From NCBI RefSeq assembly GCF_021390595.1, contig NZ_JAJEJR010000001.1:1240001-1304000 (forward strand): DNA of 64,000 nucleotides, written 5' to 3'. Each line of letters begins with the position of its first letter. Positions within the stretch are counted from its first letter, which is position 1. This document shows positions 1 through 9,014 of the stretch, one piece after another. The position numbers and the translations under genes were made by a program. Source of the DNA: Paraburkholderia sp. HP33-1 (GTDB lineage: Bacteria; Pseudomonadota; Gammaproteobacteria; Burkholderiales; Burkholderiaceae). Below the pieces are notes generated by a model. It did no database searches. It was not told the origin of the DNA and worked only from the letters and a program-made list of their open reading frames with translations.

Positions 1-1367
1 TCGGTGTGGCGCCCGTAGAGCGCGAAGGCGCGCCGGATCGCCGCGGCGAGTCCCTTCGGATCGAAGCGTTCGAACACGAAGCCGGTCGCGAGATCGTCGG
101 CCAGGTTTTCGAGCGATGCGTCGGCGACCGTATCCGCGAGACCGCCGACGCAGTGCACGAGCGGCAGCGACCCGTAGGCGAGCGCATAGAGCTGCGTGAG
201 CCCGCACGGCTCGAAGCGCGACGGCACCGCAACCACGTCGCTGCCGGCGATGATCGTGTGCGCGAGCGCTTCGTCGAAGCCGAGCTCGACCGCGACCGAT
301 TCCGGATGCGCCTGCGCGACCATCCTGAGGCCGGTCTCGAGCGCCGGATCGCCGGTGCCGAACACGACCAGCTGGCCGCCGCGTTTGATGATCTCGGGCA
401 CCGCGCCGAGCAGCAGATCGAGGCCCTTCTGTTCGGTGAGCCGGCTGACGACGCCGAACAGCAGCGCGTCGCTTTTCTGCGCGAGGCCGAAGCGCTTTTG
501 CAGCGCTTCCTTGCAGGCGAGCTTGCCGGCCAGCCGTGAGGCGCTGTAGTGCGTTGCGAGCAGCGGGTCGCTGGCGGGATTCCACACCGTATAGTCGACA
601 CCGTTGAGTATCCCGCTCAGATCGTGCGCGCGATGGCGCAGCAGCCCATCGAGCCCGCCGCCGTGCGCGAGCGTCTGGATTTCGCGCGCATAGTTCGGGC
701 TGACGGTCGTGATGCGGTCGCTGTAGTAGAGCCCGGCCTTCAGGAACGACAGCTGTCCATAGAATTCGACACCGCGCATGTTGAAGAAATCGTGCGGCAG
801 GCCAAGCACGCCGAACTGATGCGCGGGAAAAATCCCCTGGTACGCGAGGTTGTGGATCGTGAACACGCTGCGCGCCGGCGCGCGGCCGTGCTCGCGTTCG
901 GCGGCCTTCAGATAGGCGGGCGCGAGCCCCGCGTGCCAGTCGTGCGCATGGACGATCTGCGGCGACCATGTGGGGTCCAGCTGCTGCGCGAGTTGCGCGG
1001 CGACCCAGCCGAGCAGCGCGAAACGCTGCGCGTTGTCGCCGTACGGCACGTGCGCATCGTTCAGATACGGGTTGCCGGGCCGGTCGTACAGCGACGCGGC
1101 GCGGATCACATAGACGGTGAGGCCGTTCGTCGGCAGCGTGCCGCGCTCGAGCGTCACGTTCGGCGTGCCGAAACGGCTTCCCGGTTGCGCGACCGTTTGC
1201 AGATCGCCGAGGCCGGCGAGCACCGCCGGAAAACCCGGCAGCAGCACCCGCACGTCGGCGCCGAGCTCGATCAGCGCGGACGGCAGCGCGCCCGCGACGT
1301 CGGCGAGACCGCCCGTTTTGAGGAGGGGATACAGCTCGCTTGCGACGTGCAGGGCGCGAATCGTCAT
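1..1367 (-). CDS. glgA: Glycogen synthase GlgA, C-terminus cut by window edge
   Basis: ADP-glucose-dependent glycogen (starch) synthase, extending alpha-1,4-glucan chains in the cytoplasm. About 455 codons are visible. The N-terminus reads MTIRALHVASELYPLLKTGG, carrying the KTGG ADP-glucose-binding motif of GT5 synthases, followed by GLADVAGALP and, further in, the HAHDWHAGLAP segment. The last visible residues (AFALYGRH) match the C-terminal helix of the family, so only a few dozen residues are missing beyond the left edge. It follows glgC by 97 bp on the same strand, so the two are probably co-transcribed. The ATG at 1367 is chosen because the family motif starts within the first 20 residues; its ribosome site is weak. 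Confidence 0.93.
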   Translation of the reverse strand, partial: MTIRALHVASELYPLLKTGGLADVAGALPSALIELGADVRVLLPGFPAVLAGLGDLQTVAQPGSRFGTPNVTLERGTLPTNGLTVYVIRAASLYDRPGNPYLNDAHVPYGDNAQRFALLGWVAAQLAQQLDPTWSPQIVHAHDWHAGLAPAYLKAAEREHGRAPARSVFTIHNLAYQGIFPAHQFGVLGLPHDFFNMRGVEFYGQLSFLKAGLYYSDRITTVSPNYAREIQTLAHGGGLDGLLRHRAHDLSGILNGVDYTVWNPASDPLLATHYSASRLAGKLACKEALQKRFGLAQKSDALLFGVVSRLTEQKGLDLLLGAVPEIIKRGGQLVVFGTGDPALETGLRMVAQAHPESVAVELGFDEALAHTIIAGSDVVAVPSRFEPCGLTQLYALAYGSLPLVHCVGGLADTVADASLENLADDLATGFVFERFDPKGLAAAIRRAFALYGRHT

Positions 1368-1464
1368 AGGCCGGGTCTCGGTCGGGATGGCAGGGTTGTT
1401 CTAGCTCTAGCGAAGCGTTGCCGGCGGCTCTGCGCCGCCGGCACGGACACATGGCGGGCCAGCG

Positions 1465-2730
1465 CTACGTCTGCGGCTTGCGCAACGCCTCCTGAGTGAC
1501 CAGCACGACGCCTTCGTCGGTGCGATAGAAGCGCTCGGCGTCGCGCGCCGGGTCTTCGCCGATCACCGTGCCTTCGGGAATCGTGCAGCCACGGTCGATT
1601 ACCACCTTCTGCAGGCGGCAGCTCGCACCGACCATGACCTGCGGCAACAAGACTGCCTCATTGATGTTACAGAACGAACTCACTTTCACGTTCGACGACA
1701 ACACCGAGCGCGAAATCTGCGAGCCCGAGATCACGCAGCCGCCGCAGACGATCAGATTGTTGCCCGAGCCCTGCAGCCCCTTCATGTCGCGCACGAACTT
1801 CGCGGGCGGCAACTGCTCCTGGTACGTCCAGATCGGCCATGTCTCGTCGTAGAGGTCGAGCGTCGGGATCGTCGAGGCGAGGTCGAGGTTCGCCGCCCAG
1901 TACGCGTCGATAGTGCCGACGTCGCGCCAGTACGGTTCGACGCTCGGGTCCGACGATACGCACGACATGCTGAAAGGATGCGCGATCGCGACGCCTTGTG
2001 TGACGACGCGCGGCAGGATGTCCTTGCCGAAGTCGTGATCGGTCTCGAGCGCGGCGATGTTCTCTTCGAGCAGCGTGTACAGGTAGTCGGCGTTGAACAC
2101 GTAGATGCCCATGCTCGCGAGCGCCGTGTCCGGGCGGCCGGGCATGGCGGGAGGGTCGGCCGGCTTCTCGACGAAGCCGGTCACGCGGCGGTTTTCGTCC
2201 ACTGCCATCACGCCGAACGCGACCGCGTCCATGCGCGGCACCTCGATGCAGCCGACCGTGCAGTCGGCGCCGCTGTCCGCGTGATCGGCGATCATGCGCG
2301 TGTAGTCCATCTTGTAGATGTGGTCGCCCGCGAGCACGACCACGTACTTCGGGCGGATCGAGCGGATGATGTCGAGGTTCTGGAACACCGCGTCGGCGGT
2401 GCCGCGATACCAGTGCGCGCCTTCGACGCGCTGCTGCGCGGGCCACAGGTCGATGAACTCGCCCATCTCGCCGCGCAGGAAGCTCCAGCCGCGCTGCAAA
2501 TGACGCAGCAGCGAATGCGCCTTGTACTGCGTGACCACCGCGATGCGGCGGATGCCGGAGTTCAGGCAGTTGGACAGCGCGAAGTCGATGATCCGGTATT
2601 TGCCGCCGAAGTGCACCGCCGGCTTCACGCGCTTGTTGGTGAGCGGCCCGAGCCGGGTGCCGCGGCCGCCTGCGAGGACGATCGCGAGGGTGGTGCGCTG
2701 CAAGTCGTTCAGCCGTGCCGGAGTACTCAT
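1465..2730 (-). CDS. glgC: Glucose-1-phosphate adenylyltransferase GlgC
   Basis: Makes ADP-glucose from ATP and glucose-1-phosphate, the committed and allosterically controlled step of bacterial glycogen synthesis. The 421-residue protein has the nucleotidyltransferase signature [13 protein letters not shown] near residue 20, the [15 protein letters not shown] segment, the catalytic-loop region [12 protein letters not shown], the sugar-phosphate site GFVEKP, and a C-terminal left-handed beta-helix ([32 protein letters not shown]). Length matches the family. The frame stays open 65 codons further upstream, but ATG 2730 is preceded by AAAAGGAGACAACC, a strong ribosome site, and gives the usual N-terminus. 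First gene of a glgC-glgA pair. Confidence 0.96.
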   Translation of the reverse strand: MSTPARLNDLQRTTLAIVLAGGRGTRLGPLTNKRVKPAVHFGGKYRIIDFALSNCLNSGIRRIAVVTQYKAHSLLRHLQRGWSFLRGEMGEFIDLWPAQQRVEGAHWYRGTADAVFQNLDIIRSIRPKYVVVLAGDHIYKMDYTRMIADHADSGADCTVGCIEVPRMDAVAFGVMAVDENRRVTGFVEKPADPPAMPGRPDTALASMGIYVFNADYLYTLLEENIAALETDHDFGKDILPRVVTQGVAIAHPFSMSCVSSDPSVEPYWRDVGTIDAYWAANLDLASTIPTLDLYDETWPIWTYQEQLPPAKFVRDMKGLQGSGNNLIVCGGCVISGSQISRSVLSSNVKVSSFCNINEAVLLPQVMVGASCRLQKVVIDRGCTIPEGTVIGEDPARDAERFYRTDEGVVLVTQEALRKPQT

Positions 2731-3209
2731 GGTTGTCTCCTTTTGACCGGAGTCAGCGCCTCCGTGCTTGCTCCGGTCCCATGCAAGATGGTTGCTCGAT
2801 TGGTATACCCCCGGATGATCTGGTCGCTGGCTCTGCGCTGATGATTCGTGCTGCCTGGCAGTCGTGCCGCGTCGCCGCTTTTTCGCGGCGTGTTTTTTGG
2901 CGGACCCGTCAGTCAGTTCTAGCACCGATTCGACGCGAGCGAATAGTGTTTATTGAGCGGGCCGCGTGGCGGACCCTCCTCGAACGATCGGCTGTTAGCG
3001 CGCAATGATCGGTGCGGCGCAGCACATAGAGCACGAGGTCACTGCCGGACGTTGCGCAATCCAATTAGCGGCAATATGCATGCCACAACGCCGCAGCCAC
3101 GCGCCGTGCCCCGTCATGCGCAACCGGCGCCAGAATTCGGCGGCGCGTCGTAGAATCGTGCGCTCCGAGCGTCGTCCGTTCCCTGTTGCGTTTTTTCCAG
3201 AACCTAGCG
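2731..3209. other. Divergent intergenic region, glgC / hydrolase
   Basis: About 480 bp between the divergently transcribed glgC and the exported hydrolase. It must hold both promoters. I see no convincing gene, RNA structure or strong terminator in it; the open frames here lack ribosome sites and recognisable motifs. Confidence 0.5.
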
Positions 3210-4310
3210 ATGAAACTTCACCGCCCATTCCTGCATGCCCTGTCGAGTGTCTGCGCGGGTGCCGTGCTGTGCGCGGCGTCCGTCGCGGTGGCCGCCACGC
3301 CGGTGAGCGAGGCGAGCCCGGTTGCCGCGAGCGCCGCGTCCGCGTCTACGCTCGCCGACCCCGGCCCGGCCTACGGTCCCGAGCTGCAGGGCTTCAACTA
3401 TCCGGCACCGGTCGGACGCTTCGACTTCACGTCGCAGGGCGTGCCTTTGCAGATGGCCTACATGGACGTGAAGCCGGCGAATGCGAACGGCAGGACCGTG
3501 GTGTTGCTGCACGGCAAGAATTTCTGCGCGGCGACGTGGGACACGACGATTCGCCGGTTGAGTGACGCCGGCTATCGGGTGATCGCACCGGATCAGATCG
3601 GCTTTTGCAAATCGAGCAAGCCCGAGCATTACCAGTACAGCTTCCAGCAGCTCGCGCGCAATACGCATGCGCTGCTCGAGTCGCTCGGCGTGAGCGACGT
3701 CACGGTGGTCGGCCACTCGACGGGCGGTATGCTCGCCATCCGCTATGCGCTGATGTATCCGCACGAAACGCAGCAACTCGTGCTCGTGAACCCGATCGGA
3801 CTCGAGGACTGGAAGGCGAAGGGCGTGCCGTCGCTGTCGGTCGACCAGTGGTACCAGCGGGAGCTGAAGACAACCGCCGACGGCATCCGCCGCTACGAAC
3901 AGGCGACCTATTACGCGGGGCAATGGCGCGCCGATTACGAACCGTGGGTGCAGATGCTCGCGGGCATGTATCGCGGGCCGGGCAAGCAGATCGTCGCGTG
4001 GAATTCAGCGCTGCTGTACGACATGATTTACACGCAGCCCGTTTTTTATGAGCTGGGGCAGCTCGGCATGCCGACGCTGCTGCTCATCGGTCAGAAGGAC
4101 ATCGCCGCGATCGGCAAGGATGCGGCGCCGCCCGAGGTGCGCGCGAAGCTCGGCCATTACCCGGAGCTGGGTAGGGCGGCCGCGAAGGCGATTCCGCATG
4201 CGACGCTCGTCGAATTCCCTGAGCTCGGACACGCGCCGCAGATGCAGGACCCGGACGCGTTTCACAAGGCTCTGCTCGATGGGCTGGCGGCGGTGCCGGC
4301 GAATCGTTGA
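3210..4310 (+). CDS. Exported alpha/beta hydrolase
   Basis: A 366-residue alpha/beta-hydrolase-fold enzyme. A Sec signal peptide covers about residues 1-29 (MKLHR, hydrophobic AGAVLCAASVAVA). The oxyanion-hole motif is VVLLHGKNF (about residue 97), the nucleophile elbow is GHSTGG with Ser170, the acid is probably Asp297 (LLIGQKD) and the base His341 (ELGHAPQ). Substrate cannot be read from sequence; haloalkane dehalogenase, esterase or epoxide hydrolase relatives are possible. The frame opens 8 codons earlier, but ATG 3210 gives a proper signal peptide. Its last ~60 bp recur at 13738-13797 as a remnant. Confidence 0.85.
   Translation: MKLHRPFLHALSSVCAGAVLCAASVAVAATPVSEASPVAASAASASTLADPGPAYGPELQGFNYPAPVGRFDFTSQGVPLQMAYMDVKPANANGRTVVLLHGKNFCAATWDTTIRRLSDAGYRVIAPDQIGFCKSSKPEHYQYSFQQLARNTHALLESLGVSDVTVVGHSTGGMLAIRYALMYPHETQQLVLVNPIGLEDWKAKGVPSLSVDQWYQRELKTTADGIRRYEQATYYAGQWRADYEPWVQMLAGMYRGPGKQIVAWNSALLYDMIYTQPVFYELGQLGMPTLLLIGQKDIAAIGKDAAPPEVRAKLGHYPELGRAAAKAIPHATLVEFPELGHAPQMQDPDAFHKALLDGLAAVPANR
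4246..4305 (+). repeat. Direct repeat copy 1 (3' end of hydrolase gene)
   Basis: Bases 4246-4305, coding for the last ~20 residues of the hydrolase (DPDAFHKALLDGLAAVP...), recur at 13738-13797 in the same orientation with 5 mismatches over 60 positions by hand alignment. The two copies bound the stretch 4.3-13.7 kb. Confidence 0.85.
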
Positions 4311-4428
4311 GCGTTCTAACGGCTTTCTGTCCCGTCACCGTACTCCTGCGTCGTAGTCGGTAACAACGCGACATTCACTTGCGGCATAGATTCAACATGC
4401 TCGCATTCGCACCTGAATCGTGAATAAG

Positions 4429-5217
4429 TTAAAAGCGATATTTTATTTTTATACCAATCGCTTTACGTACATGTTCAGGCTGCGCTACAGTCCCGACTGG
4501 AGAGCCGCCTTTACTCAATATCGCATCACCACTGCGACCAATCCGCATCCATTCGAAATCACTCTCGACGCTTACATTGGAATATGCTTTTGGCCGCACT
4601 TCGAGTGCAAACCGTGCGCCGATTGCAGCTTTAGTCGACAGATTGGCCTGGTCAAATACCTGATTATCGAAGTTCACTTCGAGATGCTCGGGGGAAGACA
4701 CGACGAGCAAGCCTGTCAGATAGATATCTGACCATGATGCCTGCAAAACACGTGTTTGCGCTCCAGCCAGAAAACGCCAGGAGTTGTATTCTTCCTCCAT
4801 CCCCAGTGTAGTGCCTCGCCCCAGAATATCCCGCTTCCAATAGTCCCATTCAGTACCCGCAAGGAGTAGCACTGCATCGGAAACATATCGCCCCACCTCG
4901 GTCGTCATGCGAAACTGTCTGGTTCTCGTGTCCGTAGAAAACGTTGTTCCGCTTTGAGTTTGACCGTCATAGACAAGATTGCCTCCGTAAATTTCACCGC
5001 CCAGGGTGACAAGCCAGTCTCCGCGTCGATAATTAGCCTTGAATTCAAGGCCGGGAAGGAAGCCGTGCTCCTTTACTAGCGGTTTTCCGTTGGTGTCGAT
5101 TTCTTCCGTGGTTGCGTACCGAACTCCCCCTGCACCGTAAAATTCCCACTGTGCATAGGCTGATTTGCCAGTAACTAATCCGGTGATCAAAACGATAAAT
5201 AAGACAAATTGCCGCAT
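4429..5217 (-). CDS. Predicted outer-membrane beta-barrel protein
   Basis: About 262 residues of unknown function. The N-terminus is a Sec signal peptide (MRQFVLFIVLITGLVTGKSAYA). The mature part alternates polar and hydrophobic residues and is rich in aromatic, Gly and Thr residues (WEFYGAGGVRYATTEE, WLVTLGGEIYGGNLVYDG, YLTGLLVV), and it ends in KIKYRF, the terminal Phe typical of outer-membrane proteins recognised by the BAM machinery. It lies just downstream of a lipoprotein gene on the same strand, separated by a good terminator. ATG 5217 is chosen because the signal peptide starts there; an upstream ATG at 5283 sits inside the terminator hairpin. No clear ribosome site. Base composition is clearly more AT-rich than the flanking core genes. 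Confidence 0.65.
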   Translation of the reverse strand: MRQFVLFIVLITGLVTGKSAYAQWEFYGAGGVRYATTEEIDTNGKPLVKEHGFLPGLEFKANYRRGDWLVTLGGEIYGGNLVYDGQTQSGTTFSTDTRTRQFRMTTEVGRYVSDAVLLLAGTEWDYWKRDILGRGTTLGMEEEYNSWRFLAGAQTRVLQASWSDIYLTGLLVVSSPEHLEVNFDNQVFDQANLSTKAAIGARFALEVRPKAYSNVSVESDFEWMRIGRSGDAILSKGGSPVGTVAQPEHVRKAIGIKIKYRF

Positions 5218-5252
5218 GGAGTGCAAAGAATATGTGTTTATCCGACGGAAAC

Positions 5253-5284
5253 CAATAAAAAATGGGCGCGTAAACGCGCCCATT
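5253..5284 (-). terminator. Rho-independent terminator after lipoprotein gene
   Basis: On the minus strand a perfect 10-bp stem (AATGGGCGCG / CGCGCCCATT) with a TTTA loop is followed by a run of six T. It ends transcription of the lipoprotein gene 16 bp after its stop, so the barrel gene beyond needs read-through or its own promoter. Confidence 0.85.
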
Positions 5285-5300
5285 AATAATTACCCTTTGC

Positions 5301-6335
5301 TTAGATTCGGCTGTTCAAATCCGCCCAGGTAGTATTGATTGTTTGATCAATGACCCCATCGCCATTGCTATCGATATCGATTCTGACATTGGTGCTGTCA
5401 ATTGCGGTAAGCGTGGCAGTGCTGTTATTTGCTGCAGTTACCGTCATCGATCCAACCGACGGGTTCGCTCCGCTAACAGCCTGGAACGCCGTGGTGGTCT
5501 TCACGGTGTAGTTGACGCTACCAAGCGCGGGCGAACTGCCGGTCAACGTAAAGTTTGCACTGGATGTGTTAGTGCTGCCACTGATTGAACCGTTAAAGCT
5601 ATAGGCCGTCAGCGTACGGCTAATGACGGTTCCACCGCTCTGCGTCAGGTTCATCTGGAGTGACGATCCGCTCACAACAGCAGTGGCGTCTTGAGAATCA
5701 GTTTGGTTGTAGCCCAGTGACATATCACCGTTGGCACCGATAGTGACGCCACCGCTTTGCAATGTCAGATTGGTGTAGTTAAGGGTGAGTGTGGCACTCC
5801 ATGCCGTGCTGGAACCAATCGTGCCGGAGATGTTGCTAAATCCATATGCGAGCTGGCCATTTATTACCTCGCCATTTTCCGAGCAATTAGTGGCGGTAAT
5901 CGTCATACTATCGCCGTTGCTGACTATCCCCGGAGTCGCTTCGGTAACGGATACCGAAATTGTCCCTCCACTTGCACATGAAGCTGAGCTCCCAGTCGTT
6001 ACACCGGCTACGAGGTTATTGACCGGCTGTACACCAAGGCCTTTATAAAGCTGCGAAAGCGAGGCTGAGATCAGGCCAGCAGTTGGGGTCTCTATCGACA
6101 CACCGGCTGCCAGCGATGCTCCGGTACTGCTTTGAGTACCTAAGTCCTGCACCCCGGAATACGCATATGCCACAGCATCCTGAGCGTTAGTGGTGGTAAT
6201 AACGCCTGTAGCAGCGGAATTTGAATTGGAGCTTGAATTTGACGCCGAAGTACCGCCGCCTCCGCCGCCACACGCAACCAATAAGCAAGCACTGAACAAA
6301 CCAGCAAAGACGCTTTTCGTAAAGCCGACTGACAT
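5301..6335 (-). CDS. Ser/Thr/Gly-rich surface lipoprotein, hypothetical
   Basis: A 344-residue predicted lipoprotein. The signal ends in lipobox LLVAC (Cys near residue 22), then a run of six Gly and a Ser/Asn-rich linker (residues ~30-45). The rest is dominated by Ser, Thr, Gly and Asn in short beta-strand-like blocks (LTLNYTNLTLQSGGVTIGANG), as in secreted or surface beta-rich proteins. Near the C-terminus DIDSNGDGVIDQT looks like a Ca-binding DxDxNGDG loop, resembling dockerin or EF-hand-type loops. Start ATG 6335 has AAGGAT upstream. Its partner downstream is a predicted outer-membrane barrel; a shared envelope role is inferred from adjacency only. I do not recognise a named family. Confidence 0.7.
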   Translation of the reverse strand: MSVGFTKSVFAGLFSACLLVACGGGGGGTSASNSSSNSNSAATGVITTTNAQDAVAYAYSGVQDLGTQSSTGASLAAGVSIETPTAGLISASLSQLYKGLGVQPVNNLVAGVTTGSSASCASGGTISVSVTEATPGIVSNGDSMTITATNCSENGEVINGQLAYGFSNISGTIGSSTAWSATLTLNYTNLTLQSGGVTIGANGDMSLGYNQTDSQDATAVVSGSSLQMNLTQSGGTVISRTLTAYSFNGSISGSTNTSSANFTLTGSSPALGSVNYTVKTTTAFQAVSGANPSVGSMTVTAANNSTATLTAIDSTNVRIDIDSNGDGVIDQTINTTWADLNSRI

Positions 6336-6759
6336 TAGTTTTATCCTTTTATTCGAAGAATATTATGGTGCTGCGGCGACCGACCAACCCCGGGCGATCC
6401 CTCACGATTCTACCAGTTTGTTTCAGAATTGTAACGGTTTGTAAGTGTTCGCATCAATCCTGGAAGAGAATCGCGCATCGCATCTCGTACTGCTCAAAGC
6501 GGTTCACGGATAGTGGCGGGTTTTACGTCTCTGGCGGGTCGATTTATCTCTTATGCATATTCACTGCAATCAGAGATTGATCAGGGTCTGCTTCGGACAG
6601 GCTGTCGTCGGCCATTTCCGACAACCGCTGGCGAACGCACGCGGACGCTCGAACTGCCGCTCAGTGTTCGCCAACTGACCTTCGACGGATCTCTCGATTT
6701 CTTCTGCATCCAACGCTACTTTCGAAGCATTAAAGCCCAACTTTCTCGGCGCTCGACCA
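6336..6759. other. Intergenic region with no recognised gene
   Basis: About 420 bp between the lipoprotein start and the end of the DMT transporter gene. It must contain the lipoprotein promoter. At 6594-6613 lies a 20-bp string (CGGACAGGCTGTCGTCGGCC) that recurs with one mismatch at 12183-12202 in another gap. Open frames here have no ribosome site and no recognisable motif. Confidence 0.45.
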
Positions 6760-7692
6760 TCAGATGGCTAACCGCTTCGGCTCTTCAAAATCCGGGACGA
6801 TATCGCGATCGCGCCGATCCTTGCCTTTAATCGATGCCAGCAGGGATGCAAGGACGATCAAGCCACCACCGATTGACGCAAGCACAGACACCCTTTCCCC
6901 AAGCCATACGCTCGCAAACAAGGCGCCAAAGACGGGCTCGCTGCCCATCAGCAGCGCGACGCGTGTTGGAGTGCTACGACTGACCGCGTAGTTCTGCACG
7001 AAGAATGCGAACAACGTGCAGCCCACGACCAGATAAATGACGATCATCCAAAACCGCTCGTACCCGGCGAATGCAGGCAAGGGCTGCCATTCCGATCTCG
7101 CGACGGTCAGAGCGAGCAAGGCGCAACCGAACGCCACAACGCCGGATTGCACGGCCGTCATCGCTAGTGGAGAAACGGTGTTGACCTGCATGACGCGCTT
7201 CGTTGCGCACACGTTGATCGCGCGTAACAGTGCGGCAAGCACCACCAGCCCATCGCCGGGCGTGAAATGGAATCGGCCGCCCCCGAGCAGAAAAGCGCCC
7301 AGCAGGGAAAGTCCAGCTGCCACCCATTCGACGCCGCGCGGCGTGCGTCTGAGCCATGCCCATTCGACCAGCGGCGTCATCACAACGCACAGACTGATCA
7401 GAAACGCGGCATTCGACGCGCTCGTTATCCGCACGCCGAACGTTTCAGCCAGAAAAATTCCGAACAGTACGCACCCGGCGCCGACGATCCTAACCCACTG
7501 AGAACGCGACAATCCGCGCATCGACCACAGGGATGGAGACAGCAGCACGAACGTGAGGCCGAAGCGCAATGCGAGAAGTCCCAACACCGGATAGACGAGC
7601 AATGCGCTTTTCACGACGGCATAGCTCGTTCCCCAGATGAAAGCCACAACAAGGAGTAACAAATCGGCAGATGTGCTGGACCGGACGCGCAT
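6760..7692 (-). CDS. DMT-superfamily (EamA) transporter
   Basis: A 310-residue inner-membrane protein with the two EamA repeats of the drug/metabolite transporter superfamily and about ten hydrophobic segments. The opening (LLLLVVAFIWGTSYAVVKSAL) is the typical EamA first helix with the WG(T/S) motif; the second repeat ends with SEPVFGALFASVWLGERVS, the classic (E/P)PV...W..LGE signature. Members export amino acids, metabolites or drugs; the substrate here is unknown. Start ATG 7692 follows GGGAGG. It is divergent from a LysR gene with 115 bp between, suggesting control by that regulator. Confidence 0.88.
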   Translation of the reverse strand: MRVRSSTSADLLLLVVAFIWGTSYAVVKSALLVYPVLGLLALRFGLTFVLLSPSLWSMRGLSRSQWVRIVGAGCVLFGIFLAETFGVRITSASNAAFLISLCVVMTPLVEWAWLRRTPRGVEWVAAGLSLLGAFLLGGGRFHFTPGDGLVVLAALLRAINVCATKRVMQVNTVSPLAMTAVQSGVVAFGCALLALTVARSEWQPLPAFAGYERFWMIVIYLVVGCTLFAFFVQNYAVSRSTPTRVALLMGSEPVFGALFASVWLGERVSVLASIGGGLIVLASLLASIKGKDRRDRDIVPDFEEPKRLAI

Positions 7693-7770
7693 GACGAACC
7701 TCCCATAACGGAAAGGCCCTCATTGTCCGACGATGCGTTGAAGGCGATAATCCGGTCAACGAGAATATGT

Positions 7771-7791
7771 TTTGTGCGTTCAGCGCACAAA
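7771..7791. promoter_or_regulatory. Probable LysR operator (perfect inverted repeat)
   Basis: TTTGTGCG-N5-CGCACAAA, a perfect 8-bp inverted repeat in the divergent promoter region between the DMT transporter and the LysR gene. Size, symmetry and place fit a LysR regulator's recognition site, though LTTR sites usually have longer T-N11-A symmetry. Assignment is inferred. Confidence 0.6.
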
Positions 7792-7807
7792 TAGCCCTGC
7801 TACGACC

Positions 7808-8722
7808 ATGACACCGACCGAACTTCTCCCGTTGTTGCCGGATCTCGCCACCTTCGCGCAGGTGGTCGAGGCCGGTAACTTCTCATCGGCAGCCCGTCAG
7901 CTTGGCACCACACCTTCGACGATCAGCAGGCAAGTGCAGCGGCTCGAACGGGCACTGGGCACGCGACTGTTCGAACGCTCGACCCGACGCATCCGGCTGA
8001 CGGAGTCCGGCATGCAGGTCCATCGCCACTGCCGGGACATGATGGACGCGGCGTCCGGAGCCGTCGATGCGGCAAGCCAGCTGACGTCGCAACCGCGCGG
8101 CCGGGTCAGCATCAGCGCTCCGATTTCGCTTGCGAAAAGCCTGATTCACCCGAAGATTCCAGGCTTCTTGCGTACCTACCAGGAAGTTGCGGTACAGGTC
8201 GTATTCGACGACCGGGATATCGATCCGATCCGCGATCACGTCGATCTTGTTGTGCGGCCCACGCCGACACCGCCGCAAGGCCTCGCGGCGAGACAACTCG
8301 GCACTGTGCGATGGGTGCCGTGCGCCTCGCCAGGCTATCTGCGTGCACGAGGCACGCCCGTCGTTCCAAACGATCTTGCACAGCATGATTGTCTCTATCT
8401 CGGAGATACTCCAGACGACAACCGGTGGACTTTCCGGCAAGGCAACCACACACAGACCATTGAAGTCAGAGGCCGCTATATAGCGAACGATGTGAGTGCA
8501 CGGCGTGAGGCCGCGCTGGAGGATTGGGGCGTGGCAAGCCTGCCGGAGTTTGCCGTAGGGGACGATCTCCGTGCCGGCAGGCTGGTACAGGTACTGCCCG
8601 AATGGCTGTTCGAGCCACGCGCCTACAGTGGACCTGTCTGGCTGCTGTATCCGCCGAACCGGCTCCTGCCGCCGAAAGTGCGAGCGTTAATTGACTGGCT
8701 AGTGGAACAGTCCGGTTGCTAA
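7808..8722 (+). CDS. LysR-family transcriptional regulator
   Basis: A 304-residue LysR-type regulator. The winged HTH occupies residues ~8-65 (FAQVVEAGNFSSAARQLGTTPSTISRQVQRLE, then GTRLFERSTRRIRLTESG), and the effector-binding domain begins near residue 90 (GRVSISAPISLAK). The CrgA-like second-domain pattern (VDLVVRPTPTPPQGLAARQLG) resembles regulators of exporters and small oxidoreductases. It probably controls the divergent DMT transporter. The open frame starts 12 codons earlier (7772), but that would overlap the palindromic operator; ATG 7808 gives the standard N-terminus. Confidence 0.88.
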   Translation: MTPTELLPLLPDLATFAQVVEAGNFSSAARQLGTTPSTISRQVQRLERALGTRLFERSTRRIRLTESGMQVHRHCRDMMDAASGAVDAASQLTSQPRGRVSISAPISLAKSLIHPKIPGFLRTYQEVAVQVVFDDRDIDPIRDHVDLVVRPTPTPPQGLAARQLGTVRWVPCASPGYLRARGTPVVPNDLAQHDCLYLGDTPDDNRWTFRQGNHTQTIEVRGRYIANDVSARREAALEDWGVASLPEFAVGDDLRAGRLVQVLPEWLFEPRAYSGPVWLLYPPNRLLPPKVRALIDWLVEQSGC

Positions 8723-9014
8723 TTGAGCCGAGCCTGCCCGCGATCTGGCCGCCTGCATGGCCGATTTACATTGGAAGCGGCCCTTGTGGTGAAGCCGGGC
8801 CGAACGGCAGGAGCGGGTCGAAGAGCGACCAACGTCATTCACTTTCAGCGCAAGCACTACAGGGTGCCCACCAAATCCACAAACGAACTCGAATTCGGGC
8901 ACTGGCGCGATGCGCAACAAGGCGTCACTGCGGAGCCGTACAATCGGCGGCGTCTATAACAACCGCCCGCGCATACCTGGACGCAGGGCCGGTTTAGAAC
9001 CACGAGACCCGCGC

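Noticed and set aside
2731..2925. 65-codon N-terminal extension of GlgC
   Set aside because: No family sequence in it and a strong ribosome site exists directly before the internal ATG at 2730.
4420..4731. Plus-strand 103-codon frame with MNKLKAIFYFYTNRFTYMF
   Set aside because: Lies antisense to the barrel-protein gene; no ribosome site or family motif.
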